The notes: generated by a model not told the origin, from the letters alone. 64,000 nt of DNA from JADZAI01 sp046348585 (GCA_046348585.1 JAXMDZ010000008.1:38743-102742), one strand, 5' to 3'. Numbered from the stretch's first letter, positions 49,834 to 60,431 are shown. A program made the numbers and translations.

Positions 49834-51375
49834 ATGGTTCTCAGCAGTCGCCTTGCCGTCCTGTTCGCGATCGCTGCGGTCCTCGCCGGCGGCGTGTCGA
49901 TCTATGTGTCGGCGACCGACGCCGCGACGCAGGTCGATGCCGCGCTCCGCCAGGAGGACGACCACGTCGCCGCCGCCCTGAAATCGCGCCTTCTCGCCGA
50001 CGCCGAACAGAGCGCCGCGACCGTCGCCTCGCTGGTGCAGGCCGAGCCGGCCAGCGGCGTGACGGAAGCCTTCGGCCAGTCGATGCGCGAGGCGATCGGG
50101 GCGCAGGCGCTGTTCCTGGTCGGCGACAAGGGCCGCCTGGTCTGGACCGCAGTCAGCCTCGAAACCTCCGCCGCCCTCGGCCGCACCAAGGCGGTCACCG
50201 ACGTCGCCGCCTACGCCTCGCGCATGAACGGCCCGCAGCATTACAGCGGCTTCCTCTATTGCTACGGCCAGACCTATGTCGCGTCCGCCATCCGCCAGCC
50301 GATGGCGAACGGCGCCGCCGTCGTGGTGATCGTCCTCAAGCGGCTGGACGACGGCCTTCTGGCCAGCCTTTCCAGGGATTACGGCCTCGTCGGCCTCGAT
50401 TTCTCGCTCAAGGCGCAGCCCGGCAAGCCCTCCATCGAACTGCTCGACATCCGCTCCACCCGCATGGGCTATCTCGCCTGGGAACAGGATAGTCCCATGC
50501 AGCAGATGGTGGAAATGCTCTCGCCGCGCGTGGCGACCGCCGTGGCGGGCGTGGGAATCATCGTCATCGCCTTGATCGCATTGGCCTTCCGCGCCCACCG
50601 CCAAGCCGAATCCGCCCGCATCGCCACCGCTGTCCTGGCGAAGTCGGAACGCGCGAAGAGCATGCTGTTCGCCAATCTCAGCCACGAGTTCCGCACCCCT
50701 CTGAACGCGGTGCTCGGTTTCTCAGAGGCGATGAAGATGGGGTTGTTCGGCCCGCTCGGTCACCCGCGCTACGCCGAATATGCCGGCGATATTCATTCCA
50801 GCGCGTCGCACCTGCTTGGCTTGATCGAGGACGTGCTGATGCTCTCGCGCTACGACGCGACCGACGGCGTGACACTGAACGAGCCGGTAGAACTCGGCCC
50901 GTGCATTGCAGATGCCTGCCGCATGCTGGAACAGCAAGCGACCAAGAAAGGACTGATGCTGTCGATCGGCGAGATGCCGGAAGCGGCGGCGCTCGCCAGT
51001 GGGAGGGGGGTGCGGCAGGTGGCGGTGAATTTGATCGGAAATGCGATCAAATACACCGAGTTCGGCTATGTTCGCATTGCGGCTGCACAGGCGCCCAGCG
51101 ACGACTGCGTGGCGTTCGCCGTGTCGGACAGCGGGATCGGCATCCCCGAGGAGCATCTGGACCGCATCCTGCGGCCGTTCGAGCAGGTCGACGACGTCTA
51201 TGCCCGCAAGCAGGGCGGCACCGGGCTCGGCCTGTCGATCGTCGGCACGATCCTGGCGCGCTGCGGCGGCTCGATGTCGATTTCGAGCGTGCCCGGCAAG
51301 GGCACGACCGTGACCGTGGTGCTGCGCCGCGCGCCAAAGGCCGCGGCCACCAAGTCCGAGGCGCTCGCCGCCTAG
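49834..51375 (+). CDS. Membrane sensor histidine kinase
   Basis: A 513-residue kinase. Helix 1 (about 5-27) and helix 2 (234-252) enclose a 200-residue periplasmic sensor domain. The dimerisation domain has the phospho-acceptor His284 in NLSHEFRTPLNAVLGFSEAM. The catalytic domain has the N box NLIGNAIKYT, DSGIGIPEEHLDRI and GGTGLGLSIVGTI. The HisKA stretch (FSEAMKMGLFGPLGHPRYAEYAGDIHSSASHLLGLIEDVLMLSR) is of the PdhS/PleC-like alphaproteobacterial type. No partner response regulator is next to it; DivK is a conceivable target. Confidence 0.92.
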   Translation: MVLSSRLAVLFAIAAVLAGGVSIYVSATDAATQVDAALRQEDDHVAAALKSRLLADAEQSAATVASLVQAEPASGVTEAFGQSMREAIGAQALFLVGDKGRLVWTAVSLETSAALGRTKAVTDVAAYASRMNGPQHYSGFLYCYGQTYVASAIRQPMANGAAVVVIVLKRLDDGLLASLSRDYGLVGLDFSLKAQPGKPSIELLDIRSTRMGYLAWEQDSPMQQMVEMLSPRVATAVAGVGIIVIALIALAFRAHRQAESARIATAVLAKSERAKSMLFANLSHEFRTPLNAVLGFSEAMKMGLFGPLGHPRYAEYAGDIHSSASHLLGLIEDVLMLSRYDATDGVTLNEPVELGPCIADACRMLEQQATKKGLMLSIGEMPEAAALASGRGVRQVAVNLIGNAIKYTEFGYVRIAAAQAPSDDCVAFAVSDSGIGIPEEHLDRILRPFEQVDDVYARKQGGTGLGLSIVGTILARCGGSMSISSVPGKGTTVTVVLRRAPKAAATKSEALAA

Positions 51376-51378
51376 GCC

Positions 51379-53409
51379 TCAGGCCGGCGCGAACTCCATG
51401 ATCACCGCATCGACCGCCAGGCTGTCGCCCTTCCTGGCGTTGATCTTGGCGATGGTCGCGTCCTTTTCGGCGCGCAGGACGTTCTCCATCTTCATCGCCT
51501 CGACCACCGCCAGCGGTTCGCCCGCCTTCACCTCCTGCCCTTCCTCGACATTGATCGAGACGACGAGGCCCGGCATCGGGCAGAGCAGGAATTTCGAGGT
51601 GTCGGGCGCGACGCGCTCGATCATGTAGCGCGACAGCGCGGCGGCGACCGGCGTCAGCACCTTGGCCGAGACCGAGGCGCCGCGATGCCACAGCCGGTAG
51701 CCGTCCAGCGTCTTGACGATCTGGGCGACGAAGGGCGCGCCGTCGATGAGGCCGGAGAACACGTTTTCGCCCGGCACCCAGACGCTTTCCACGACGATGG
51801 TGTCGCGGAAACCGCCCTGCTCGCCGTCATGGAAGCGGAAGGTCATCGGCCCCAGCGGATCGGCGCTCGGCCAGACCGACAGCGCATGGTCCTGCCCGGC
51901 GAGGTTCACCACCCATTCGGGCGGATAGGCGCTGTTGGGATGAATGCGGCCCGAGACTTCGCGCGCCCGCGCATTGTCGCGGGCATGGGCGAAGACGGCG
52001 ACGGCGGCCAGTTTTTCGGCCGCCTCGTGCGGCAGCTCGACGCCGTGGAAGCCGTCCGGGAACTCCTCGGCGATGAAGCCGGTCGTGATGTTGCCTGACT
52101 TGAAGCGTTCGTGCCCCATCACCGCCTGGAGGAACGGCACGTTGTGCTGAATGCCCTCGATGTAGAAGGCGTCGAGCGCGTCGGCCTGAAGCTCGATCGC
52201 CTCCGCCCTCGTCGGGGCGTGGGTGCAGAGCTTGGCGATCATCGGGTCGTAGAACATCGAGATCTCGCCGCCTTCGTAGACGCCGGTATCGTTGCGGATG
52301 AGACCTTTGCCGATGGGGCCTTCGGCGGGCGGGCGATACTTCACCAGACGGCCGATCGAAGGCAGGAAGTTGCGATAGGGGTCTTCGGCGTAGATGCGGC
52401 TTTCCACCGCCCAGCCGTCGATCTTCACGTCGGACTGCGCGATCGCCAGCTTCTCGCCGTAGCCGACGCGGATCATCTGCTCCACGAGGTCGATGCCGGT
52501 GATCAGCTCGGTCACCGGATGCTCGACCTGGAGACGGGTGTTCATTTCGAGGAAGTAGAAATTGCGCTGGCCGTCGACGATGAACTCGACGGTGCCGGCG
52601 CTGTCGTAGCCGACCGCCTTGGCGAGCGCGACGGCCTGTTCGCCCATCGCCTTGCGCGTCGCGGCGTCGAGGAACGGCGACGGCGCTTCCTCGATCACCT
52701 TCTGGTGGCGGCGCTGGATCGAGCACTCGCGCTCGTTCAGGTAGATGCAGTTGCCGTGCTTGTCGCCCAGCACCTGAATCTCGATGTGGCGCGGCTCAGT
52801 GACGAATTTCTCGATGAAGATGCGGTCGTCGCCGAAGCTGGCGCGCGCCTCGTTCTGCGACGAGAGGATCGCCTGCGCCAGTTCCTCGGCCGAGTTGCAG
52901 ACGCGCAGGCCCTTGCCGCCGCCGCCGGCCGACGCCTTGACCATGACCGGATAGCCGATCTCGGCGGCGATGCGCGCCGCGTGCTCCGTGCCGTCGATCT
53001 CGCCGATGAAGCCGGGGACGGTGTTCACCTTGGCGGCGGCGGCGAGCTTCTTCGATTCGATCTTGTCGCCCATGGCGAAGATCGCCTTGGGATTGGGGCC
53101 GAGGAAGGCGATGCCGTTGGCCGACAGCGCCTCGGCGAAGGCGGTGCGTTCGGACAGGAAGCCGTAGCCCGGATGGACCGCTTCGGCCCCGGTGCGGCGG
53201 CAGGCGTCGATGATCTTCTCGATGATGAGATAGGACTGGGCGGCCGGCGGCGGGCCGATATGGACGGCCTCGTCGGCCATCTCGACATGCAGGGCATCCT
53301 TGTCGGCGTCGGAATAGACGGCGACGGTCTTGATGCCCATCCGGCGGGCGGTCTTGATGACGCGGCAGGCGATTTCGCCGCGATTGGCGATCAGGATTTT
53401 CTTGAACAT
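51379..53409 (-). CDS. pccA: Propionyl-CoA carboxylase alpha subunit (biotin-containing)
   Basis: A 676-residue subunit: biotin carboxylase (about 1-450, VKASAGGGGKGLRV, FLEMNTRLQVEHPVTE), BT domain (about 480-610) and biotinyl domain with Lys640 in VEAMKMENV. Its sequence is distinct from the mccA-like subunit at 29638. With pccB 2 kb away it converts propionyl-CoA to methylmalonyl-CoA. It lies alone on this strand and converges on the kinase gene. Confidence 0.94.
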   Translation of the reverse strand: MFKKILIANRGEIACRVIKTARRMGIKTVAVYSDADKDALHVEMADEAVHIGPPPAAQSYLIIEKIIDACRRTGAEAVHPGYGFLSERTAFAEALSANGIAFLGPNPKAIFAMGDKIESKKLAAAAKVNTVPGFIGEIDGTEHAARIAAEIGYPVMVKASAGGGGKGLRVCNSAEELAQAILSSQNEARASFGDDRIFIEKFVTEPRHIEIQVLGDKHGNCIYLNERECSIQRRHQKVIEEAPSPFLDAATRKAMGEQAVALAKAVGYDSAGTVEFIVDGQRNFYFLEMNTRLQVEHPVTELITGIDLVEQMIRVGYGEKLAIAQSDVKIDGWAVESRIYAEDPYRNFLPSIGRLVKYRPPAEGPIGKGLIRNDTGVYEGGEISMFYDPMIAKLCTHAPTRAEAIELQADALDAFYIEGIQHNVPFLQAVMGHERFKSGNITTGFIAEEFPDGFHGVELPHEAAEKLAAVAVFAHARDNARAREVSGRIHPNSAYPPEWVVNLAGQDHALSVWPSADPLGPMTFRFHDGEQGGFRDTIVVESVWVPGENVFSGLIDGAPFVAQIVKTLDGYRLWHRGASVSAKVLTPVAAALSRYMIERVAPDTSKFLLCPMPGLVVSINVEEGQEVKAGEPLAVVEAMKMENVLRAEKDATIAKINARKGDSLAVDAVIMEFAPA

Positions 53410-53614
53410 GAGCCCCGGCAGCCTTTGGACGCAATTTTCTGCCGGGTTCGCATAGCAGAACAGGGCCGCGTGTCACGCCCAAATCGCTGGGGTGCCGCTA
53501 ACGTAAGGCGTCCGGGGGCGGGAAATCGGTGTCCGGAAACGGCCGGGCCTGCGACCCCGGTCCTGCAATTCGGGACGGCGTTCGGCTAGGCTGGCCGCTT
53601 CACGGGAGGGCGCG

Positions 53615-54355
53615 ATGGCGGGACGGATCAGGGTGGGGATCGGCGGCTGGACCTTCGAGCCGTGGCGCGGCGTCTTCTATCCCGAGGGCCTGTCGCAGAA
53701 GCGCGAGCTGGAATTCGCCTCGCGGGCGCTGACGGCGATCGAGATCAACGGCACCTATTATTCGACCTTCAAGCCGGACTCCTGGCGCAAATGGCATGAC
53801 GAGACGCCGGACGATTTCGTGTTCGCGGTGAAGGCCTCGCGCTTCTGCACCAATCGCAAGGTGTTGGCGGACGCAGGCGAGTCGGTCGGCAAGTTCCTGG
53901 ACCAAGGCCTGACCGCGCTGGGGCCGAAGCTCGGGCCGATCAACTGGCAGTTCATGGCGACCAAGAAGTTCGACGCGGCCGATTTCGGGGCGTTCCTGAA
54001 GCTGCTGCCGCCGGAGAAGGACGGGCTGCGCCTGCGCCACGCGGTCGAGGTGCGCAGCCCAAGCTTCCAGACGCCTGCCTTCTACGACCTGGCGCGGGCG
54101 GCGGGCGTCGCCATCGTGCATGCGCAGGACGAGGACTTCCCCCGGATCGACGAGGCGACGGCGGACTTCACCTATGCCCGCTTCATGGCGACCGCCGAGG
54201 ACAACCCGGAGGGGGTGACCGAGGCCGAGCGCGCCGCGCTGGCGAAGCAGGCCAAGGCCTGGGCGAAGCGCGGCGACGTCTTCGCCTTCTTCATTTCGGG
54301 CGCGAAGGTGCGCAATCCGGCGGCGGCGCAGGCGTTGATCCGCACGCTGGGGTGA
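53615..54355 (+). CDS. DUF72 family protein
   Basis: A 246-residue TIM-barrel-like DUF72 protein. Typical stretches are RVGIGGWTFEPWRGVFYPEGLSQKRELEFASRAL, EINGTYYSTFKPDSWRKW, FVFAVKASRF, and the C-terminal FAFFISGAKVRNPAAAQAL. The family is widespread and resembles xylose isomerase-like barrels, but its reaction is not established. The ATG at 53615 follows GGGAGG. Confidence 0.9.
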   Translation: MAGRIRVGIGGWTFEPWRGVFYPEGLSQKRELEFASRALTAIEINGTYYSTFKPDSWRKWHDETPDDFVFAVKASRFCTNRKVLADAGESVGKFLDQGLTALGPKLGPINWQFMATKKFDAADFGAFLKLLPPEKDGLRLRHAVEVRSPSFQTPAFYDLARAAGVAIVHAQDEDFPRIDEATADFTYARFMATAEDNPEGVTEAERAALAKQAKAWAKRGDVFAFFISGAKVRNPAAAQALIRTLG

Positions 54356-54428
54356 GGCCCGTCTCACGATCGCCCGAATTGGCGGGGAGGATGCGGATGG
54401 AGCATCTTGCGAGCGGGCGCACCTTCAT

Positions 54429-54511
54429 CCTCATGGCCGGGCCTGACCCGGCCATCCAGCTTCACGCCCACCGCCGATCTGGATGGCCGCCTCAAGGGCG
54501 GCCATGAGGAA
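54429..54511. repeat. Family A palindromic repeat, full copy (A5)
   Basis: This copy is nearly identical to A3, 54 kb away, with both hairpins intact. It lies between the DUF72 gene and the lipoprotein gene, with no nuclease gene nearby. Confidence 0.85.
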
Positions 54512-54571
54512 AGAAGTGCGATCCGGTGCGAACGCAAATCGCTCCGGGTTCTCAAGACAAAGGAGCGTGTC

Positions 54572-54958
54572 ATGAAGCGGGCAGTGTGGGCGGCGGCGGC
54601 GGGCATCGCGCTGGCCGGGTGCGGCGCGGCGGCGGATGAGGCCGCGCCCATGATGAAGCGCGTCCATTCCATCGAGAGCTACGATCTGGTCTGCAAGAAC
54701 GACCGCCCGACCATCGTCGCCAAGGTGTGGGTCAATTCGGGCGGCTGGTCGAACCCGACCGCGATCTTCCCCGGCGGGCCGCCGATCGACGGCGTCTTGC
54801 CCTACGACGCCGTGGCGACGCCGCCCGAAGGCATGGCGACGCAGGTGATGACGAGCCTCGACATCGAGGTCGAGGCGGTCATCACCAAGGGGACGACGCA
54901 TATCGAACTGCGCTCCGACACCAATTCGATCTCGCGCCCCCACCCGCCCGGCTGCTGA
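54572..54958 (+). CDS. Small predicted lipoprotein
   Basis: A 128-residue exported protein. MKRAVWAAAAGIALAGCGAAAD is a lipoprotein signal with the lipobox LAGC (Cys17). The mature part contains SYDLVCKNDRPTIVAKVWVNSGGW and a C-terminal HPPGC, so two further Cys could form a disulfide. AAAGGAG lies seven bases before the ATG. I do not recognise a family. Confidence 0.75.
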   Translation: MKRAVWAAAAGIALAGCGAAADEAAPMMKRVHSIESYDLVCKNDRPTIVAKVWVNSGGWSNPTAIFPGGPPIDGVLPYDAVATPPEGMATQVMTSLDIEVEAVITKGTTHIELRSDTNSISRPHPPGC

Positions 54959-55105
54959 GGCGGGCGGCGGAATTGGGTTGGGCGGTCGCAAGTTGTGTGA
55001 CGGAGGCCCTCAGCCTCCCAACTCGCAATGCTCGGCAGCTGAACTGGAGGCCAATGCCTCGAGAGCGGCAAGCGAACACAGGCCCAGCACTAATGTCCCG
55101 GCGCG

Positions 55106-55489
55106 CTATTTGAGGTGGCCCGCCCTGAATAGGCTATTGACCACATCCATCTGGCCATTGTGGGTCAAGGACGCGCCGCGGGTGACGGCTTTCCAGAGAT
55201 CTCGGTCGCATTCCGACAATTCGGGGTTCTTCTTGAGAATGGCCACTGCCGCGACAGCATAGCGCTTGTTCGACACCGATCGGGTGTAGTTTCCCTGTGC
55301 AACTCCAACGACGCATCCATGTTCGCAAAGACCCAAGAACGCGTCTCTTGGGCACGACTTGTCCCGAGACGATGGGCTCTGCGCGAAAATCTTGCTGGCG
55401 GCCATACCCCAAGCCTCTCGCGGCGAGAGCGAGGCCCTTCGCCGCAACAGCTCAACTGCCTGCACAGCTGTAGATCCGTACTTTCCCAT
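55106..55489 (-). CDS. DUF6979-like hypothetical protein
   Basis: A 127-residue cytosolic protein starting MGKYGSTAVQAVELLRRRASLSPREAW, with FAQSPSSRDKSCPRDAFLGLCEHGCVVGVAQGNYTRS and KAVTRGASLTHNGQMDVVNSLF. This regular pattern occurs in a family labelled DUF6979, often found in accessory regions. The function is unknown. The DNA from about 55,080 to 55,660 is clearly lower in GC than its surroundings, which suggests transfer. The gaps on both sides (54959-55105 and 55490-55665) hold nothing I recognise. Confidence 0.7.
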   Translation of the reverse strand: MGKYGSTAVQAVELLRRRASLSPREAWGMAASKIFAQSPSSRDKSCPRDAFLGLCEHGCVVGVAQGNYTRSVSNKRYAVAAVAILKKNPELSECDRDLWKAVTRGASLTHNGQMDVVNSLFRAGHLK

Positions 55490-55665
55490 TTCGGCTGCCC
55501 CCATCCGCTGGACTTGGCCATGCAGCAGAACACTTGCCAGCAGCAAGCAAGTCTAGTGGAACAGCATGCTAAATGAAATGACGGTGGACCATCCACTCAC
55601 AAGCGAGGGCCCCAATCGTGCTGGCCCGCCCATGTCATGGGGCCTTGGCTGTAGCGCCGGACTAG

Positions 55666-57198
<1,533 letters not shown>

Positions 57199-57302
57199 GG
57201 GCGGCCCCGGCGCAAGACTGTGACGGCGCGTGAAATCACGTTTCTTGCGCGCACGCAACGCGCCGCGAACGGAAATTGCCGGACGGAAAACCCGAGGCGG
57301 CT

Positions 57303-58013
57303 CTAGCCCAGCAGCGAAAGGAACCGGCCGGCGCTCTCCGCCTCCGCCCGGATGCGGGCGGTGCGGGCCTCGGCCTCGGAGTCGCGGCCCCAGCGCTCGG
57401 CCTGATACTCCTCGTCGAGCCGCGACAGGTCGAACGCCTCGGCGGCCGTCAGCAGTCCGCCCGCGACCGCCAGCCCGAGGCCGAGCGAGGCCATGCCGGT
57501 GGTCAGCACATGCAGCGCCCCGAGCCGGAAGGGATCGAGGGCGAGGACGGCGCGCTCCAGCGCCGCCAGCGCCTCTGGCGGCTGGTCGACATGGACGACG
57601 CCCTCCGCCAGCGTCAGGCGGGCGCCGTGGGTCTCGGCCAGCCAGTCGAGGACGGGCTGCCAGCCCTTGGCCAGCCGGGCGGCCAGCTCGGCCGGCGAGG
57701 CCGTCCGGTAGCAGAGCAGGTCGTTGCGGCCATAGGCGGCGAGCCGCCGGGCGAAGGCCTCGCGGTCGGGGGCGATCCGGTCGATCGCCGCGTTGGCGAG
57801 GGCGGTCAGGGTCATTGCGGCGAGGTCGAGCTTCTCGCCCTGGGCGTTCCACTCGGCGGCCGCGGCCTCGGCCAGTTCCGCCGTGGGGACGATGAAAGGG
57901 GCCCGGGCGGGCGTCTTCAGCTGCCGCTCGTCGAAGTGGATGGTGTGGCCGCCTTCGGCGGGGCGAGGGGAGGCGTGGCGGTAGAAGCGCTTGAGGACGG
58001 GGGGCGAAGTCAT
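57303..58013 (-). CDS. ATP12-family F1-ATPase assembly chaperone
   Basis: A 236-residue chaperone of the ATP12 family, which helps assemble the F1 alpha subunit. It has RFYRHASPRPAEGGHTIHFDERQLKTPARAPFIVPTAELAEAAAAEW, YGRNDLLCYRTASPAELAARLAKGWQPVLDWL and LGLAVAGGLLTAAEAFDLSRLDEEYQAERWG, all strongly conserved. It overlaps the upstream membrane-protein gene by four bases (ATGA at 58010-58013). The family occurs in mitochondria and alphaproteobacteria. Confidence 0.93.
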   Translation of the reverse strand: MTSPPVLKRFYRHASPRPAEGGHTIHFDERQLKTPARAPFIVPTAELAEAAAAEWNAQGEKLDLAAMTLTALANAAIDRIAPDREAFARRLAAYGRNDLLCYRTASPAELAARLAKGWQPVLDWLAETHGARLTLAEGVVHVDQPPEALAALERAVLALDPFRLGALHVLTTGMASLGLGLAVAGGLLTAAEAFDLSRLDEEYQAERWGRDSEAEARTARIRAEAESAGRFLSLLG

Positions 58014-58519
58014 GACGCGGCGTTTCGCCTCCAGTCGCGGTAGGATTCAAGCAGCGTCACGCCCCTCGGATCCCGCGCCGCGAGGTCGGCGGCCAGAGCG
58101 TCGAGGTCGGCTTCGCCCAGATCGGCGAGATAGCGCTCGTCGAACGGCCCCGACAGGACCAGCCCGTTCCGCAGGCCGGTCACGTGGTTGATCGTCACCT
58201 TCAGGGCGTCGCTGAACGCCTCTTCCTCGGGGTTCTGCGGCGCGTGCCCGTCCCAGTCCTCGGGATCGCGCCAGAATGTCTTCTGGAGGATTTTCTGCGA
58301 GTGCCAGGCGCTTAGGCCGATGAAGACGAGCGCGAAGATGTTCCAGGCCGCCGGCCGGCCAGCTGTCTTTTCCAGGAGCAGCATGAAGCCGAAGAATCCG
58401 GCCGTGAGCACGAGCCACAGCAGCAATCGCCGCGAGGCCGGCCAGGCGGTGAAGACGATCAGCGTCAGCAGGCCCCCAGTGAAGGCTGCGATGCCGAGAA
58501 AGGGCCAGAACATATCCAT
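58010..58519 (-). CDS. Membrane protein of unknown function upstream of atp12
   Basis: A 169-residue protein with three membrane segments (about 4-25, 33-48, 58-75) and a soluble C-terminal half containing FWRDPEDWDGHAPQNPEEEAFSDALKVTINHVTGLRNGLVL. No family is recognised. GGGAGA lies seven bases before the ATG at 58519. Its stop overlaps the atp12 start. In many relatives a HAD hydrolase gene occupies this spot between rluC and atp12; here it is absent. Confidence 0.65.
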   Translation of the reverse strand: MDMFWPFLGIAAFTGGLLTLIVFTAWPASRRLLLWLVLTAGFFGFMLLLEKTAGRPAAWNIFALVFIGLSAWHSQKILQKTFWRDPEDWDGHAPQNPEEEAFSDALKVTINHVTGLRNGLVLSGPFDERYLADLGEADLDALAADLAARDPRGVTLLESYRDWRRNAAS

Positions 58520-58576
58520 GGTCGCGTCTCCCTGACGCTTGCGCGAGAGGCTGGAGGGCCGGGACGGGTTGCCCGA

Positions 58577-58635
58577 GATTTAAGTTTAAGATTTATGCAT
58601 ATCCAATTGTTTTGATGATACTTTATATGATCTCA
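58577..58635 (-). promoter_or_regulatory. AT-rich intergenic patch, probable promoter region
   Basis: About 60 bp of strongly AT-rich DNA (for example TTTAAGTTTAAGATTTATG) stands out in a GC-rich window. It lies upstream of the minus-strand gene starting at 58519 and just after the rluC stop. It contains several -10-like hexamers. No DnaA box or clear -35 is visible. Confidence 0.4.
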
Positions 58636-58663
58636 TCGACCGAGGTCTTGCGGCGCGCCATGG

Positions 58664-59665
58664 TCAGGCGTCCGGGAAGGGGTCGGAGGTGTCGTCGATG
58701 TCCCAGCCGAAGAGGCCCCAGGTCTTTTTCATGTGGGCCGGGAGTTCGGCGGTCACTTCCAGATAGCCGCCCGACGGTTTGCGGATGCGCAGATAGCGGG
58801 CGTGCAGGTGCATCTTGGGCGAGATGGAGCCGGAGAGGCGGGCGCCCTCCTCGCCATACTTGAAGTCGCCGGCGATCGGCGTGCCGAGCGAGGCGGCGTG
58901 GACCCGCAACTGGTGCGTGCGGCCGGTGACCGGCATCATGGCGACCCAGGCGGCGGTCTGGGCGGCGTGCTCCATGACCTTATAGCGGGTGACGGCGCGC
59001 TTGGCGTCGTCGTCCTCGCCCTTCTCGCGGATCACCATGCGCTCGTCGGTCCGGCCCGGCCCGTGGGCGACCTTGGCGAGCGCCGCCTTGATGATGCCCT
59101 GATGGGGCTTGGGGACGCCCACGGTGAGCGCCCAGTAGACCTTCTTGGTGTCGCGCTCGCGGAAGGCCTCGGCCAGCGCCGCGGCGGCCGGGACGGTGCG
59201 GGCGATGACCAGGACGCCGCTGGTATCCTTGTCGAGGCGGTGGACGAGGCGCGGGCGCTGCTTCTTGCCGAAGGTGAGCGCCCCCAGAAGATGGTCGACC
59301 GAACGGGTGATGCCCGGCCCGCCCTGGCTCGGCAGACCGGGCGGCTTGTTGAGCACGATGATCTCGGAATCCATATGAATAACAAGATCTTCCGCGGCGA
59401 TCTTGTCGGCGCTCTTGAGCACGGTGTCGGTCGCGCGAACGGGAGTCGCGGAGGCTCCTTCGGGCAGCGGCGGGATGCGCACGGCGGAGCCGGCGGCGAG
59501 CCGGTCGCTGGCCTTCACCCGGCCGCCGTCGACCCGGACCTGGCCGGTGCGCAGCAGCTTCTCCAGCGCGCCGTGGCCGAGGCTGGGGAAGTGGCGCTTG
59601 AACCAGCGGTCCACGCGCACCCCGCCCTCGTCGTTGCCGACCGTCTGAGTCCTCACGCCGCTCAT
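58664..59665 (-). CDS. rluC: 23S rRNA pseudouridine synthase of the RluA family
   Basis: A 333-residue enzyme that isomerises uridines in 23S rRNA. An N-terminal S4 domain (about 15-80, VDRWFKRHFPSLGHGALEKLLRTGQVRVDG) precedes the catalytic domain. The catalytic Asp is in PRLVHRLDKDTSGVLV, and RTHQLRVHAASLGTPIAGDFKYG follows. RluC fits better than RluD because of the S4 start and the length. The ATG at 59665 overlaps the crcB stop (ATGA). Confidence 0.92.
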   Translation of the reverse strand: MSGVRTQTVGNDEGGVRVDRWFKRHFPSLGHGALEKLLRTGQVRVDGGRVKASDRLAAGSAVRIPPLPEGASATPVRATDTVLKSADKIAAEDLVIHMDSEIIVLNKPPGLPSQGGPGITRSVDHLLGALTFGKKQRPRLVHRLDKDTSGVLVIARTVPAAAALAEAFRERDTKKVYWALTVGVPKPHQGIIKAALAKVAHGPGRTDERMVIREKGEDDDAKRAVTRYKVMEHAAQTAAWVAMMPVTGRTHQLRVHAASLGTPIAGDFKYGEEGARLSGSISPKMHLHARYLRIRKPSGGYLEVTAELPAHMKKTWGLFGWDIDDTSDPFPDA

Positions 59666-60042
59666 GCCGCGATGCTCCGTACCAGCCACAATCCACAGAA
59701 CAGAAAAAGAACCGTCAAGGTCACCGAGGCGGCGACGTAGAGGCCGGCGGGCAGCAGGTCGCCCTTTTCGATCATCAGCGCGGTCTCGACCGAGAAGGCC
59801 GAGAAGGTCGTGAAGCCGCCGAGCACGCCGCTGGTGAGGAACACGCGCAGATCGGCCGGGAAGCTGGCGGCCTTGAGCGCGACCGCCACGACGAGGCCCA
59901 TCGCGAAGGCGCCCGCGACGTTGACCGAGAGCGTTCCCCACGGAAACGTCCCGCCGGACGCCTTCTGGACCCAGCCCGCCATCAGGAAGCGGGCCATCGC
60001 CCCCAGTGCCCCGCCAGCCCCCACATAGAGCAGCGGCGTCAC
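59662..60042 (-). CDS. crcB: Fluoride exporter CrcB/Fluc
   Basis: A 126-residue protein with four membrane helices that works as a dimeric fluoride channel. TPLLYVGAGGALGAMARFLM at the start and TSGVLGGFTTFSAFSVETALMIEKGD with the conserved Phe and Ser/Thr track are diagnostic. It overlaps both neighbours by four bases. No fluoride riboswitch is visible upstream, where the preceding gene begins only 390 bp away. Confidence 0.95.
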   Translation of the reverse strand: MTPLLYVGAGGALGAMARFLMAGWVQKASGGTFPWGTLSVNVAGAFAMGLVVAVALKAASFPADLRVFLTSGVLGGFTTFSAFSVETALMIEKGDLLPAGLYVAASVTLTVLFLFCGLWLVRSIAA

Positions 60043-60431
60043 TTGTGGTGCATCTCGGCGATCGAGGCCTTGCCGGTCTTCTTGTCGAACAGGCAGAGCG
60101 CCATGGCGTGGTGCTCCATGCCCTCCATGTGGCCTTCGCCGCCCTGCCCTTCGCCCATGTGCCCCTCGCCCATGTGGCCTTCGCCCATATGGCCCTCGCC
60201 GCCCATGTGGCCGCCCTCGCCTTCGCCCTCGACGATCAGGGCGGCATAGCCGACCGTGTCGTCGAACTGCATGACGTCGGTGTGCGCCTTGGCGTCCTTG
60301 AGGCCGCTGGCGGCGACGCAGGCTTCCGTCACCTGCTTCTCCTGCTCGGCCCAGGCCTCGTCGCTGGAGGCGGCGGCGGGGACGGCGAGGATGGCCGCCA
60401 GCGCGGCGGCGGAAAGGACGAAGCGGGTCAT
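60039..60431 (-). CDS. Secreted His/Met/Gly-repeat protein
   Basis: A 130-residue exported protein. The signal peptide is cut near residue 22 (VPAAASSDE). A short helical domain with Cys38 is followed by a repeat region at 70-104, where HM pairs recur at 75, 81, 86, 91 and 101 in a GEGHMGEG pattern. Cys113 and a C-terminal HHK follow. Repeated His-Met suggests binding of copper or another soft metal, but this is inference. Its stop overlaps the crcB start, so the two are coupled. I do not recognise a family. Confidence 0.7.
   Translation of the reverse strand: MTRFVLSAAALAAILAVPAAASSDEAWAEQEKQVTEACVAASGLKDAKAHTDVMQFDDTVGYAALIVEGEGEGGHMGGEGHMGEGHMGEGHMGEGQGGEGHMEGMEHHAMALCLFDKKTGKASIAEMHHK

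Noticed and set aside
58577..58635. A replication origin in the AT-rich patch
   Set aside because: No DnaA boxes are visible, the patch is only about 60 bp, and no origin-linked gene such as hemE, parA or dnaA is near.
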